Source of the DNA: Thermosinus carboxydivorans Nor1
Lineage (GTDB): Bacteria; Bacillota; Negativicutes; Sporomusales; Thermosinaceae
Reading direction: 5' to 3'
DNA: 64,000 bases
NCBI RefSeq assembly: GCF_000169155.1
Contig: NZ_AAWL01000007.1
Coordinates: 44,263 to 108,262, forward strand
In this document: positions 18,642-28,310 of the stretch, in pieces
Position numbering within the stretch: position 1 is the stretch's first letter
How the letters are laid out: the number at the start of each line of letters is the position of its first letter
The notes under the pieces: generated by a model
The model's database searches: none
Told to the model about the DNA's origin: nothing
The model's input: the letters and a program-made list of their open reading frames with translations, nothing else
Made by a program: the position numbers and the translations under genes

Positions 18642-19382
18642 ATGAGAATTGACGGTCGGCAGGCTGCTGACCTGCGTCCAATCTCGATTACCCGCCATTA
18701 TTTAAAACACGCCGAAGGTTCGGTTTTTATTGAGGTCGGTGACACCAAAGTCATATGCGCCGCCACGCTTGAAGACAAGGTACCGCCCTTTCTCAAAGGC
18801 ACCGGCGAGGGCTGGATTACGGCCGAATATTCACTGCTACCCCGCTCTACCCAGACGCGTAATATCCGGGAAGCGGCCAAAGGCCGCTTGACCGGTCGGA
18901 CTCATGAAATTCAGCGGCTTATCGGGCGGGCGCTGCGCAGCGTTGTAGACCTCAAGGCTTTGGGGGAACGAACGATTTGGATCGACTGCGACGTCATCCA
19001 GGCTGACGGTGGCACCCGCACCGCTTCTATTACCGGGGCGTTCGTCGCCCTGGTAGACGCCGTCAACACTATTTATACTGACCCTGAAAAGCCCTTTCCG
19101 GTTAAAGATTTTCTCGCCGCCGTCAGCGTGGGCGTCGTTGATGGGGCAGCCGTGCTCGACTTGTGTTACGCCGAGGATTCAGCCGCCGTTGTGGATATGA
19201 ATATCGTTATGACCGGCAACGGCGATTTGGTGGAAGTGCAGGGCACCGGGGAAAAACATCCCTTTACCAAGGCACAGCTCGCCGAGATGCTGGCGCTTGG
19301 TGAACGGGGCATTGCCGAACTGATCGACTATCAAAAAGAAGTATTGGGTGAATTGTCGTGGAAAGTGGGGCGGGTGCCGTGA
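18642..19382 (+). CDS. rph: Ribonuclease PH
   Basis: 246 residues, the normal RNase PH length, a phosphorolytic 3'-to-5' exoribonuclease trimming tRNA 3' ends. [51 protein letters not shown], the Arg-rich segment [19 protein letters not shown] and [19 protein letters not shown] are all characteristic. Start ATG 18642 follows TTAGGAGG; longer upstream reading is artefactual. It is coupled to rdgB by a GTGA overlap. Confidence 0.96.
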   Translation: MRIDGRQAADLRPISITRHYLKHAEGSVFIEVGDTKVICAATLEDKVPPFLKGTGEGWITAEYSLLPRSTQTRNIREAAKGRLTGRTHEIQRLIGRALRSVVDLKALGERTIWIDCDVIQADGGTRTASITGAFVALVDAVNTIYTDPEKPFPVKDFLAAVSVGVVDGAAVLDLCYAEDSAAVVDMNIVMTGNGDLVEVQGTGEKHPFTKAQLAEMLALGERGIAELIDYQKEVLGELSWKVGRVP

Positions 19383-19975
19383 AAGAGATTGTCGTAGCTA
19401 CCCGCAATGCCGGCAAAGTTGCGGAAATTACCGCCGCCCTGGCGGACTTGCCTGTTACTTTGCGGTCACTGCGCGACTTTGGCGCGGTCCCCGACGCCGT
19501 GGAAGACGGCGATACTTTCGAAGCCAATGCCGTATTAAAGGCCAAACATTATGCCCGCTATACCGGTATGGCCTGTTTAGCCGACGATTCGGGGCTGGAA
19601 GTAGATGCTTTAGGCGGCGCACCCGGCGTTTTTTCTGCCCGCTATGCCGGAGAGGGGGCGGGCGATGCAGCCAACAACGCCAAGCTGCTGCGCGAACTGG
19701 CTGGCGTACCGGCTCACCGGCGGTCGGCGCGTTTCCGCTGCGTCCTTGCTTTTCTTGATGAAGACGGTACGCTGCTGGTAACCGAAGGCACCTGCGAGGG
19801 AATTATTTTAGAGCAGCCGCGCGGGACGGGTGGTTTTGGCTATGACCCTCTCCTTTATCTGCCTGAGCTGGGGAAAACGGTGGCCGAACTGACCATCGCC
19901 GAAAAAAACGCGGTCAGTCATCGTGGCAAAGCCTTGCGGCAAATGGCTGCGATGCTTGCGGAGCGGCAGCGATGA
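19379..19975 (+). CDS. rdgB: XTP/dITP diphosphatase (Ham1/RdgB)
   Basis: 198 residues from GTG 19379, whose last bases form the rph stop. [13 protein letters not shown] is the nucleotide-binding start, [25 protein letters not shown] carries the catalytic Asp, and [12 protein letters not shown] and VSHRGKAL close the site. It removes non-canonical purine triphosphates. The rph-rdgB-phosphoesterase order is common in Firmicutes. Confidence 0.95.
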   Translation: MKEIVVATRNAGKVAEITAALADLPVTLRSLRDFGAVPDAVEDGDTFEANAVLKAKHYARYTGMACLADDSGLEVDALGGAPGVFSARYAGEGAGDAANNAKLLRELAGVPAHRRSARFRCVLAFLDEDGTLLVTEGTCEGIILEQPRGTGGFGYDPLLYLPELGKTVAELTIAEKNAVSHRGKALRQMAAMLAERQR

Positions 19976-20457
19976 GGATTGGCGTTATCAGCGATACCCA
20001 TGGCGACGCGGCGGCCATTCGGCGGGCGGTTTACGCCAGCGGGCCGGTGGATTTGTGGTTGCATGCCGGCGACTACAGCCAGGACGCTAATGTGCTCGCC
20101 GAACTTAGCGGGCTCGAGGTGATTGCTGCGGCCGGCAATTGCGATGGTCCCACTGCGGCTAAAATCGACGAATTTATTGATGCCGGCGGCAAGAAAATCT
20201 GGCTGACTCACGGCCACCGCTACCAGGCCCGTGCAAGGATTGACGAGCTGGTATGGTGGGGCGAAAAGTACGAAGTCGACATCGTGGTGTTTGGCCATAC
20301 CCATGTTCCGTATCTCGCCCGCCACGGCCGGCTGCTCATTTTCAATCCCGGCAGTGCGGCCCGGCCCCGCGGCGGTAGCAGACCCAGTATTGGCATCCTG
20401 ACCATCACGGCAGACGGACAGGTTGAGGCGGAGTTTATCGATATTGCCGGGAAATAA
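19972..20457 (+). CDS. YfcE/MJ0936-type metallophosphoesterase
   Basis: 161 residues of a calcineurin-like phosphodiesterase. The metal sites are seen in VISDTHGD, HAGDYSQD, AAGNCDG, LTHGHRY and FGHTHVPY. Members cleave phosphodiester model substrates with Mn2+; the physiological target is unsettled. ATG 19972 overlaps the rdgB stop by four bases. Confidence 0.92.
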   Translation: MRIGVISDTHGDAAAIRRAVYASGPVDLWLHAGDYSQDANVLAELSGLEVIAAAGNCDGPTAAKIDEFIDAGGKKIWLTHGHRYQARARIDELVWWGEKYEVDIVVFGHTHVPYLARHGRLLIFNPGSAARPRGGSRPSIGILTITADGQVEAEFIDIAGK

Positions 20458-20507
20458 CATATTGATGGTTTGGCTTCAGCGAGCAAGCCTAGATAAGGGT
20501 GAGCCCG

Positions 20508-21470
20508 ATGTTTTTGCAGCGAGTAGGTATCCCTATTTATTTGCAAGTGAAAAATTTTATTCTGGAAAAAATAAAAACCGGCGAGTACAAGCCAGGGGAC
20601 AAACTGCCGACCGAACGTGAATTATCCGCCGAACTAGGCATAAGCCGCAACACGGTTAGCGCCGCCTACAAGGAGCTATTACTGGAGGGCATTCTGGAAG
20701 CGCGCCAGGGCCGGGGTACGTTTGTGCGCGCGGCCGAAACCGAAAGCGGCGATTTTGGCGCTGTTGCCGGCAGCCGGCGGGAACGGCTATTGCGCATCAT
20801 TGACGATGCCATGGCCAAAGTGCTGGACTTAGGCTTCACGGTCGAACAGTTTGCCGCCTTTGTTGCTATTCGCGCCAAAGAAAAAGCCGAGGCGGTTCGC
20901 CAGCTGCGGGTTGCTGTAGTGGAATGCACCGCCGAATTTGCCCGCCGCTTTATCCGGCAGATTGACCAGGTAGCAAACGTTCAGTTCGAACCGGTGCTGC
21001 TTGGCGAACTGGAAAGCGGGAAGGTGCCGGTTGAGCTTCTTCACGCCTGCGACTTAGTGGTGACAACAATGGAGCATCAGGCGGCCGTCACCAAACTTAT
21101 GGGGCCAAGTCCGAAACTGATTGCCGCGGCTACGGCGCCCAGCCTGGAGGCGGTTATAAAGCTGGCGCGGCTGCCGGCTGGCAGCATTATTGGCGTGATT
21201 GCCCTGACCGACCGGTTTGTTGAGGCCCTTAAACGGCTGTTGGCGCGGGTTAACATTACTGGCCTGGAGTTGGATGTAACTCTTGCCGGTGACCGGGATG
21301 AATTACGGCAGTTTATTGCCGCCCATCGCGTTCTCCTGGTCTGTGAGGAACGGGAGCATCTGGTGCGACATTTGGCGATGGCTGGCCAGGAAATAATCGT
21401 TTTTTACTATGAAATTGACCAGGGCTCACTGCATCAAATTGTTGCCAAACTGGTAGCTCAGACGCTATAA
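20508..21470 (+). CDS. GntR-family transcriptional regulator
   Basis: About 320 residues. The N-terminal winged helix (PIYLQVKNFILEKIKTGEYKPGDKLPTERELSAELGISRNTVSAAYKELL) is classic GntR. The C-terminal ~200 residues are not a clear FCD or UTRA domain; strand-helix segments such as LRVAVVECTAEFARRF and AGSIIGVIALTDRFV look like a periplasmic-binding or receiver-like sensor. ATG 20508 with AAGGGTGAG is preferred to GTG 20499. It lies upstream of the glutamate fermentation operon, whose promoter carries a perfect inverted repeat, so it is the best candidate regulator. Confidence 0.85.
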   Translation: MFLQRVGIPIYLQVKNFILEKIKTGEYKPGDKLPTERELSAELGISRNTVSAAYKELLLEGILEARQGRGTFVRAAETESGDFGAVAGSRRERLLRIIDDAMAKVLDLGFTVEQFAAFVAIRAKEKAEAVRQLRVAVVECTAEFARRFIRQIDQVANVQFEPVLLGELESGKVPVELLHACDLVVTTMEHQAAVTKLMGPSPKLIAAATAPSLEAVIKLARLPAGSIIGVIALTDRFVEALKRLLARVNITGLELDVTLAGDRDELRQFIAAHRVLLVCEEREHLVRHLAMAGQEIIVFYYEIDQGSLHQIVAKLVAQTL

Positions 21471-21479
21471 CTGTATAGC

Positions 21480-21783
21480 GCGGCGCAGCAAATCAAGCCC
21501 GGCCTCATCGGCGGCGTACCGACATCGGGTTTGTTGTTCGGCTGTTCGATTAATCCCGAAGCAATTCTCGACCATCCCCGTCAGTTCGATTTCTACAACG
21601 GCGGCGGTTTGGATCTGGCCGGATCTGGCCTGCCTTGGTATGGCCGAACTTGATGTTTACGGCAAAGTCAATGTCAGTAAATTCGGACCACGGATTGCCG
21701 GGCCGGCGGCTTTGTCAACATTACCCAAAATGCCAAGAAAGTGGTGTTCTGCGGTGCTATGACTGCCGGTGGCCTGGAAGTGG
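21480..21783 (+). pseudogene. Remnant of a family I CoA-transferase (YdiF-like)
   Basis: Three reading frames must be joined to read [37 protein letters not shown], then [21 protein letters not shown] and finally [25 protein letters not shown]. This is the C-terminal half of an acyl-CoA:acetate/3-keto-acid CoA-transferase, with a stop and at least two frameshifts. The N-terminal half and the catalytic Glu region are absent. A short duplication (GGATCTGGCC twice at ~21610-21630) accompanies the first frame break. The remnant runs directly into an acyl-CoA dehydrogenase fragment. Confidence 0.8.
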
Positions 21784-22068
21784 CGACAGCAAGTTGCGGT
21801 TGAAGAGGCGGCCCGGCTTTTGACCTACCGGGCGGCCTACAATAAATCCAATAACCTGCCCTATGCCAAAGAAGCGGCAATGGCCAAGATGTTTGCCTCC
21901 GATGCTGCCATGGCGGTTACCACCGATGCTGTCCAAATCTTCGGCGGTTACGGCTACAGCCGTGAATATCCCGTGGAGCGCTTCATGCGCGATGCCAAGA
22001 TTACGCAGATTTACGAAGGGACCAACCAGGCCCAGCGCATGGTCATTGCCGGTCACATCTTACGGTAA
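21784..22068 (+). pseudogene. C-terminal remnant of acyl-CoA dehydrogenase
   Basis: About 95 codons encode [76 protein letters not shown], the unmistakable end of a butyryl-CoA-type acyl-CoA dehydrogenase. The first ~280 residues are missing and the junction to the CoA-transferase remnant lies near 21783. A single deletion between two formerly neighbouring fatty-acid or butyrate genes explains the fusion. Confidence 0.85.
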
Positions 22069-22083
22069 TTTGGTTCGGTTCTT

Positions 22084-22119
22084 ACCGTCAAAACCGTTCA
22101 AGGGTTTGACGGTTTTTTC
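22084..22119 (+). terminator. Terminator after acyl-CoA dehydrogenase remnant
   Basis: ACCGTCAAAACC and GGTTTGACGGT pair and are followed by TTTTTTCTTTTTTT. Confidence 0.9.
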
Positions 22120-22141
22120 TTTTTTTATATTGCGAAATTTG

Positions 22142-22170
22142 TTGAACTTTAGACAAACTTATGCCATAAT
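22142..22170 (+). promoter_or_regulatory. Promoter of the glutamate fermentation operon
   Basis: TTGAAC (22142-22147), 17 bp, CATAAT (22165-22170). It drives a leader of ~260 nt before glmS. Confidence 0.7.
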
Positions 22171-22187
22171 ATTAAACAGAACTAGAT

Positions 22188-22209
22188 TTGGATTAATGGA
22201 TTAATCCAA
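22188..22209. promoter_or_regulatory. Operator-like perfect inverted repeat
   Basis: TTGGATTAA (22188-22196) and TTAATCCAA (22201-22209) are exact reverse complements separated by TGGA. The site lies ~18 bp after the -10 box, where a bound repressor would block transcription. The upstream GntR protein is the natural candidate. The remaining leader (22210-22439) shows no gene; an 11-codon GTG ORF (22232-22267) behind AAGGGAGT is possible but unsupported. Confidence 0.65.
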
Positions 22210-22439
22210 TTTAAGGGAGTGATTACATACTGTGGCGCCGCCGGGGAATGCTTATTTTGCTAACTAAAAAATTACATAATGAACAAAATAAGAGTGGCTG
22301 ATTGCCGCCGCGCAGCTGTTATCAACCCTGCGGGAGCTGACGCGTAGCCCAGGTATTAGCCGCAAATTGGCAAGATTAACGGTCATAATCCTCTAAGTTG
22401 GCTGCAGGCCAAAACACGTTAGAAAAGGAGTAAGGGGAC

Positions 22440-22874
22440 ATGCAAAACGATAAGGTGAAAATTATTTTAGGTGTCATTGGCGCCGACTGCCATGCGGTGG
22501 GCAATAAAATTCTCGATCATGCCCTGACCGCCGCCGGTTTTGACGTTGTTAATCTCGGCGTGTTGGTACCGCAGAAAGACTTTGTCAACGCCGCTATTGA
22601 AACCGATGCCAAAGCGATTCTGGTGGCGTCGCTCTACGGGCACGGCGAAATCGACTGCCGCGGCCTGCGCGATATGTGCCGCGAAGCGGGGATTGGCGAC
22701 ATCCTGCTTTATGTAGGCGGCAACCTTGTTGTTGGCAAGACCGACTTTGCTGCCGTTGAAGCCAAATTCAAGGAAATGGGGTACGATCGCGTGTATGCCC
22801 CCGGCACCCTGCCGGATAAGGTTATTGCCGACCTAAAGCATGATTTGGCGCAAAGGGGCCTTCTCCATGGCTAA
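22440..22874 (+). CDS. glmS: Glutamate mutase subunit S (methylaspartate mutase sigma)
   Basis: 144 residues, the B12-binding component of adenosylcobalamin-dependent glutamate mutase (L-glutamate to 3-methylaspartate). [10 protein letters not shown] contains the DxHxxG motif whose His replaces dimethylbenzimidazole as lower cobalt ligand. [23 protein letters not shown]-like [12 protein letters not shown] and YVGGNLVVG complete the fold. Start ATG 22440 follows AAAAGGAGTAAGGGG. First gene of the operon; its 3' end overlaps glmL. Confidence 0.96.
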   Translation: MQNDKVKIILGVIGADCHAVGNKILDHALTAAGFDVVNLGVLVPQKDFVNAAIETDAKAILVASLYGHGEIDCRGLRDMCREAGIGDILLYVGGNLVVGKTDFAAVEAKFKEMGYDRVYAPGTLPDKVIADLKHDLAQRGLLHG

Positions 22875-24270
22875 TGTGTTGCTGATCGATTTTGGCAGCA
22901 CCTATACCAAGATTACGGCGGTAGACGTGGCGCGGGAGGTTATCTTGGGCACCGCTCGCGGGATTACTACCGTCGAAACCGACATAATGGAAGGCCTCAA
23001 CCAGGCGTTGGACAAGCTTTTTGCCAAAACGGGGCGCCTTGAGTTTGCCAAGGTGCTCGGCTGCTCCAGCGCCGCTGGCGGACTGAAGATGGTGGCCATC
23101 GGGCTGGTGCCGGAGCTTACGGCCGAGGCGGCTAAACGGGCGGCGCTCGGCGCCGGCGCCAAGGTGCTGGGCGTATACTGTCATGAGCTGAGCGACTATG
23201 AACTTGAAGAAATCGCCGGGCTAAAACCGGAAATTATTTTGCTCGCCGGCGGCACTGACGGCGGCAATAAAGAGGTAATTCTCCACAACGCCAAGATGCT
23301 GGCCGCATCTGGCCTAAACGTGCCGGTCGTGGTGGCCGGCAATAAATCGGTCGCGCCGGCGGTGGTCAAGATACTGGCTGCGACCATGACGGATGTCTAT
23401 CATACCGAAAATGTCATGCCCCGTTTGCATGAACTTAACATCGAGCCGGCCCGGGCCACGATTCGCGATGTGTTTTTAAAGCGCATCGTCGAGGCCAAGG
23501 GTCTGAATAAGGCTAATAAGTTTGTCGACCGCATGGTAATGCCGACGCCGGCCGCCGTGCTGCGGGCGGCCGAGCTGCTGAGTTGCGGCACGGACAACGA
23601 GCCTGGCTTGGGCGATCTCATGGTCGTCGACATTGGCGGCGCGACGACTGATGTCTATTCCATCGGCAAAGGTGAACCATCTAAACCGGGCGTAGCCTTG
23701 CGCGGTCTGCCCGAACCGTTTGCCAAACGGACGGTAGAAGGCGATTTGGGCATGCGCTACAGCGCCGGGGCACTCTTAAAAGCGGCCGGCGCGCGCTTGA
23801 TCAGCTCCTATGCGGAGACATCCGAAGAAGCGGTAACCGCCTATGTGGCCAAAGTGGAGGCCAATATTGAATATTTGCCGCAAACGGCAGAAGAAGAGCG
23901 CATCGAAATCGCCATGGGCTGCGCGTGCACCAAGCTAAGCGCCGACCGGCATGTCGGGCAGCTCGAAACATATTTTACCCCCTTCGGGTCGACTTTTGTC
24001 CAGACCGGTAAAGATTTGACCGGCGTAACCACCGTCGTCGGCACCGGCGGCGTCATAATCAACAACCCGCACCCGGAAGCCATTCTTCAGGGAATTGTAT
24101 TTGAAGAAGCCAATCCCCATATTCTCAAACCGCAGCAACCGGAGTTTCTGATCGACCGGCAGTACATCATGGCGGCCATGGGGCTGCTGGGGGAAGACTA
24201 TCCTGATACGGCTGTGCGCATGATGAAAAAATACATTGTTCGGAGGGACAGTCATGGAATTGAAAAATAA
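22867..24270 (+). CDS. glmL: Glutamate mutase-associated protein GlmL (MutL)
   Basis: 467 residues of an ASKHA-fold ATPase found between the S and E genes of glutamate mutases and thought to act as chaperone or reactivase of the B12 enzyme. [16 protein letters not shown] is the first phosphate loop and [14 protein letters not shown] the second. Start ATG 22867 overlaps glmS by 8 bp. The C-terminus overlaps glmE by 17 bp, indicating coupled translation of all three. Confidence 0.94.
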   Translation: MANVLLIDFGSTYTKITAVDVAREVILGTARGITTVETDIMEGLNQALDKLFAKTGRLEFAKVLGCSSAAGGLKMVAIGLVPELTAEAAKRAALGAGAKVLGVYCHELSDYELEEIAGLKPEIILLAGGTDGGNKEVILHNAKMLAASGLNVPVVVAGNKSVAPAVVKILAATMTDVYHTENVMPRLHELNIEPARATIRDVFLKRIVEAKGLNKANKFVDRMVMPTPAAVLRAAELLSCGTDNEPGLGDLMVVDIGGATTDVYSIGKGEPSKPGVALRGLPEPFAKRTVEGDLGMRYSAGALLKAAGARLISSYAETSEEAVTAYVAKVEANIEYLPQTAEEERIEIAMGCACTKLSADRHVGQLETYFTPFGSTFVQTGKDLTGVTTVVGTGGVIINNPHPEAILQGIVFEEANPHILKPQQPEFLIDRQYIMAAMGLLGEDYPDTAVRMMKKYIVRRDSHGIEK

Positions 24271-25705
24271 GAAATGGACGCATGACGAATTTTATGCCGT
24301 CCGGGCCGAAGTGCTCAAGCAGTGGCCAACTGGCCGGGACGTGGATTTTGACGAGGCGATAAAGTACCACGAAAATATTCCGGCCAACCGGCAGTTTGCC
24401 AAGCGGTTGGTCAAGGCCAAGCAGAAAGGCGAGACGCTGACTCAACCCCGTGCCGGTGTTGCCCTGATCGACGACCATATCGAACTCTTGAATTTCCTTA
24501 AAAAAGAGGGGGAAGCCGACCTTCTGCCGACCACCATCGACAGCTACACTCGCCAGAATCAGTATAAAGAAGCGCAAAACGGCATTGAAGAAAGCTTGCG
24601 GGCTGGCCGTTCCCTTCTTAATGGCTTTCCGGCCGTTAACCACGGCGTGGCTGGAGTGCGCAAAGTGGTGGAAAACGTGGATGCCCCCCTGCAGGTACGG
24701 CATGGCACGCCAGATGCCCGCCTGCTGGCCGAAATTACGCTGGCCGGCGGCTTTACTTCCTACGAAGGCGGCGGCATTTCGTACAACATCCCCTATGCCA
24801 AGAGTGTTTCCCTGGAAAAAACCATCCTTGATTGGCAGTACTGCGACCGCCTGGTCGGCATTTATGCGGAACACGGCATCGAAATCAACCGCGAACCTTT
24901 TGGTCCCTTGACCGGTACGCTTGTTCCGCCCAGCATTTCCCACGCGGTGGCCATCATCGAAGGCATTCTCGCGGCCGAACAGGGCGTTAAAAATATTACC
25001 CTGGGCTACGGCCAGTGCGGCAATCTTATACAGGACGTGGCCGCAATCAAAGCCCTCGAAGCCCTGGCCGAAGAGTATTTCGCCAAGCACGGCTATACCG
25101 ACTGCGTGTTGACAACGGTATTTCATCAATGGATGGGCGGTTTCCCGCAGGACGAGGCTAAAGCGTTTGCCGTTATCTCCTGGGGCGCTGCTGCCGCCGC
25201 ACTGGCCAAGGCGACCAAAGTTATCGTCAAGACGCCGCACGAGGCGCTGGGCATCCCGACCAAGGAAGCCAACGCTCAGGGCCTCAGGGCAACCAAGCAA
25301 ATGATTAACATGCTCAGAGACCAGCCCTTCCCCCTGACCAAGGAAGTAGAGGCCGAGATAGAAATCATCAAGGCCGAGACGCGCTGTCTGCTTGATAAGG
25401 TCTTTGAACTTGGCGGCGGCGACTACGCCGTCGGCACGGTGCGGGCCTTTGCCGCCGGTGTTCTCGACGTTCCGTTCGCCCCCAGTAAGTTCAATCTTAA
25501 CAAAATCCTACCGGCCCGCGACAACAACGGCGCCGTTCGCCTCTTTGACGTGGGCAATTTGCCCTTTACCCAGGACATTATCGACTTCCACCGCGCTAAG
25601 ATTGAGGAGCGGGGCAAGGCGGAAGGCCGCAGTCCGAGCTTCCAGATGGTGATTGATGATATTTACGCCATTTCCAATGGCCGCCTGGTCGGCAGACCGC
25701 GCTAA
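24254..25705 (+). CDS. glmE: Glutamate mutase epsilon subunit
   Basis: 483 residues, the TIM-barrel catalytic subunit. [46 protein letters not shown] and [11 protein letters not shown] are family blocks; Arg-rich substrate contacts are in [11 protein letters not shown] 24254 follows GGAGGGACAG. Together with GlmS it forms the active heterotetramer that uses adenosylcobalamin radicals to rearrange the glutamate skeleton. Confidence 0.96.
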   Translation: MELKNKKWTHDEFYAVRAEVLKQWPTGRDVDFDEAIKYHENIPANRQFAKRLVKAKQKGETLTQPRAGVALIDDHIELLNFLKKEGEADLLPTTIDSYTRQNQYKEAQNGIEESLRAGRSLLNGFPAVNHGVAGVRKVVENVDAPLQVRHGTPDARLLAEITLAGGFTSYEGGGISYNIPYAKSVSLEKTILDWQYCDRLVGIYAEHGIEINREPFGPLTGTLVPPSISHAVAIIEGILAAEQGVKNITLGYGQCGNLIQDVAAIKALEALAEEYFAKHGYTDCVLTTVFHQWMGGFPQDEAKAFAVISWGAAAAALAKATKVIVKTPHEALGIPTKEANAQGLRATKQMINMLRDQPFPLTKEVEAEIEIIKAETRCLLDKVFELGGGDYAVGTVRAFAAGVLDVPFAPSKFNLNKILPARDNNGAVRLFDVGNLPFTQDIIDFHRAKIEERGKAEGRSPSFQMVIDDIYAISNGRLVGRPR

Positions 25706-25742
25706 ATCGTGAACTGAAAAAACATGAACGGAGAGGTAGCTT

Positions 25743-26993
25743 ATGAAAATAATGGACGTAGTGTGCGCTAAAGGGATGACAGGCTTCTATTTTGACGACC
25801 AGCGGGCGATTAAAGCCGGCGCCGCCCATGACGGCTTTACCTATTTGGGCGAACCTATCACTCCCGGCTTTACCGCAGTACGCCAGGCCGGGGAGGCAGT
25901 TTCGGTTATGCTGGTCCTGGAAGACGGCCAGGTTGCCTACGGCGACTGCGCCGCGGTGCAGTACAGCGGCGCCGGCGGCCGTGACCCCCTGTTCCTCGCC
26001 AACGATTTTATTCCCCTGATCGAAGAATACATCAAGCCTCGGCTGGTGGGCCGCGAACTCACCTCTTTCAGAGCCCTGGCCGAGGAAATCGACAACTTAA
26101 GCGATCCTGCTACCGGCAAACGAATTCACACCGCTCTGCGCTATGGCGTTACCCAGGCCATCCTCGACGCCGTGGCTAAAGCAAAGAAAAAATTGATGTG
26201 CGAAGTCATCGCCGAGGAATACAATACCCAGGTCAGCGACCAGGAAATCCCCATTTTCACCCAGTCGGGCGATGACCGCTATGACAACGCCGACAAAATG
26301 ATTATTAAGCAGGCGCAAGTTTTACCCCATGGTCTTATTAATAATGTGAAGGAAAAACTGGGGGAGAACGGCGAAAAACTCTTAGAGTATGTCCAGTGGC
26401 TGAAAAACCGGGTAATGAAACTGCGTACCCGCGACGATTACAACCCGGTGCTGCACATCGATACCTATGGCACGATCGGCTTAGCGTTTAACAACGACCT
26501 TGAAAAAATCGTCGCTTATTTCGCCAAACTAGAGCAGGCGGCAGCACCGCTGAAACTGCGCATCGAGGGTCCGATTGATATTGAGGACCGCGACAAACAG
26601 ATCGACATTCTGGCCGACCTGACCGCTCGCCTGCATGCGGCCGGCATCGGCGTGGAAGTAGTGGCCGACGAGTGGTGCAACACTTATGAGGACATCAAAC
26701 TGTTCGCCGACCGTCGCGCCGGTGACATGTTGCAGATTAAGACCCCCGACCTTGGCGGTATTAATAACATCATCGAAGCCATTCTTTATTGCAAGCAAAA
26801 AGGCATCGGCGCTTACCAGGGCGGCACTTGCAATGAGACCGACCGCTCTGCCCAGGTGTGCGTGCACATCGCCATGGCCACCCAGCCGGCGCAGATGTTG
26901 GCCAAGCCGGGCATGGGCGTGGACGAAGGCTATATGATTGTTTACAATGAAATGCAGCGCATCCTGGCTCTGCGCCGGGCGCGCAAGCAGTAA
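25743..26993 (+). CDS. mal: Methylaspartate ammonia-lyase
   Basis: 416 residues, enolase superfamily. It eliminates ammonia from (2S,3S)-3-methylaspartate to mesaconate. The N-terminal capping domain (KGMTGFYFDDQRAIKAGA), VQYSGAGGRDPLF, LHIDTYGTIG (metal Asp), RIEGPID (metal Glu), VADEWCNTYEDIKLF (metal Asp) and QIKTPDLGG (catalytic Lys) are all visible. GGAGAGG ribosome site; 37 bp after glmE. Confidence 0.96.
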   Translation: MKIMDVVCAKGMTGFYFDDQRAIKAGAAHDGFTYLGEPITPGFTAVRQAGEAVSVMLVLEDGQVAYGDCAAVQYSGAGGRDPLFLANDFIPLIEEYIKPRLVGRELTSFRALAEEIDNLSDPATGKRIHTALRYGVTQAILDAVAKAKKKLMCEVIAEEYNTQVSDQEIPIFTQSGDDRYDNADKMIIKQAQVLPHGLINNVKEKLGENGEKLLEYVQWLKNRVMKLRTRDDYNPVLHIDTYGTIGLAFNNDLEKIVAYFAKLEQAAAPLKLRIEGPIDIEDRDKQIDILADLTARLHAAGIGVEVVADEWCNTYEDIKLFADRRAGDMLQIKTPDLGGINNIIEAILYCKQKGIGAYQGGTCNETDRSAQVCVHIAMATQPAQMLAKPGMGVDEGYMIVYNEMQRILALRRARKQ

Positions 26994-27025
26994 CCCATGG
27001 CCGGGTAACAAACGGGAGGCAGTTT

Positions 27026-27955
27026 ATGAAATCGCTGATTGGCGAACAGCTCATGTATGCCAGTTATTTTGCCCCGCGGGGCCGGAACCGGATGTATATT
27101 CTGGGTGAACAACTCGGCGAACGGTATCTATCGCCTTTGGACCGGCTGATCGGGATTATCGGTGATGCCGGAGCAGGCAAGTCATCCCTGGTGAAAGGTA
27201 TGTTTCCCGGCCTGGAGTTGACGAATGACGACGACGGCGTCAATATCCGGCCGTTGCCGCTCCTTAAAAACGTCGACAGAGGTTTTTTTTCCAGCCATAC
27301 CTACCATGTCGACATCCGGTTTGAAACGGCGTTTACGCAGCTCCATGTTCTGGCAGAGGCGGTGCAAAAGGCCCTGGCGCAAGGAAAGCGGGTAATTGTT
27401 GAGCATTTTGACCTTATATATCCGCTCCTAGAGCGTAACGCCGACGTGCTGATCGGTGTAGGCGGCGAAGTTATTGTCGTGCGGCCTACCGTCTTTGGCC
27501 CTTTTCCCCAGGAGATTTTCAATGTGGTGACCAAAACGCTGCGTTACCGTAAAATGGCCCATACGGCGGAAGATTTGACAACCCGGGTACTGGTTAACGA
27601 CTATGGTGCCATTTTAGAGTTTGGGCACCGCGACGTCCACCATGGCTTTGTGCTGGAGTACCCTATGCGACTTGATGCGGACTTACGTGAGGTAGAACAA
27701 AAAGTCAAGGCGATCATTGCCGAAGGCTTGGACGTTTGTTACAGCGACGAAGGGCATATTCGCATCGGTAACGACATATGGGTTTGTTCCGGGCCGCGGA
27801 CCCATGTGCGCAACACCGAGGAGATTGAAGGCTTCCGTTTGTTCCACGAATATAAGTACGATCCGAAGACGAAAACCTATTTGATAATCGGCGTCGTCGG
27901 TCCTCAGTCCGACAACCTGGACGGTTTTGCCGGGTTGTGCTTGGCATCGACGTAA
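27026..27955 (+). CDS. P-loop protein of the methylaspartate cluster, function unknown
   Basis: 309 residues. A Walker A motif GDAGAGKSS lies near residue 47, after a short N-terminal segment. A likely regulatory or catalytic part contains VIVEHFDLIYPLL, and EFGHRDVHHGFVLEYP resembles the His-rich core of alanyl-tRNA synthetase editing-type 'additional' domains. Homologues I recall are annotated only as 'alanine-tRNA synthetase second additional domain' proteins. It is embedded between mal and citD with short gaps, so a role in the pathway is likely: cofactor handling, lyase activation or a kinase-like step. Confidence 0.6.
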   Translation: MKSLIGEQLMYASYFAPRGRNRMYILGEQLGERYLSPLDRLIGIIGDAGAGKSSLVKGMFPGLELTNDDDGVNIRPLPLLKNVDRGFFSSHTYHVDIRFETAFTQLHVLAEAVQKALAQGKRVIVEHFDLIYPLLERNADVLIGVGGEVIVVRPTVFGPFPQEIFNVVTKTLRYRKMAHTAEDLTTRVLVNDYGAILEFGHRDVHHGFVLEYPMRLDADLREVEQKVKAIIAEGLDVCYSDEGHIRIGNDIWVCSGPRTHVRNTEEIEGFRLFHEYKYDPKTKTYLIIGVVGPQSDNLDGFAGLCLAST

Positions 27956-28016
27956 CTACCGTAGCGGCTGCCTTCTGCATGGAAGGCAGCATGTCTATAT
28001 TAAGGAGGGAAATTAT

Positions 28017-28310
28017 ATGGTACAGGTTGTAAAGACCGCCCAGGCCGGCACGCTGGAGTCAAGCGACATCATGGTCGTCGTCGCTCCCGCTGCACCGGGC
28101 AGCGGTATTACTATTGAACTGGAAAGTATTGTCCTCGCCCAGTATGGCAACGCTATCCGCCAGACTATTGCCGCCGTGGTGCGGGAAGCGGGCGTGGTCG
28201 ATGTCTATATCAAAGCCGTTGACCGTGGCGCTTTGGACTGCACCATCAGGGCACGTACACTGGCAGCGCTGGCCCGCGCGGGCGTAGCGCTGCGGGAGGA
28301 GATGGTATGA
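28017..28310 (+). CDS. citD: Citrate/citramalate lyase acyl-carrier protein (gamma)
   Basis: 97 residues, carrier subunit bearing the 2'-(5''-phosphoribosyl)-3'-dephospho-CoA prosthetic group. TLESSDIMV holds the modified Ser (about residue 14-15), followed by the VVAPA and ITIELESIVLAQYGN blocks. The start ATG 28017 follows AAGGAGGGAAA; a 9-bp hairpin GCTGCCTTC/GAAGGCAGC (27966-27990) precedes it and may tune processing. It overlaps citE by ATGATG. Confidence 0.93.
   Translation: MVQVVKTAQAGTLESSDIMVVVAPAAPGSGITIELESIVLAQYGNAIRQTIAAVVREAGVVDVYIKAVDRGALDCTIRARTLAALARAGVALREEMV

Noticed and set aside
22232..22267. 11-codon leader peptide before glmS
   Set aside because: There is a ribosome-like AAGGGAGT, but the ORF is too short and lacks any attenuator structure to support it.
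22210..22439. Cobalamin riboswitch in the glmS leader
   Set aside because: Expected for a B12 enzyme, but no B12-box or conserved aptamer core could be found in the 230-nt leader.
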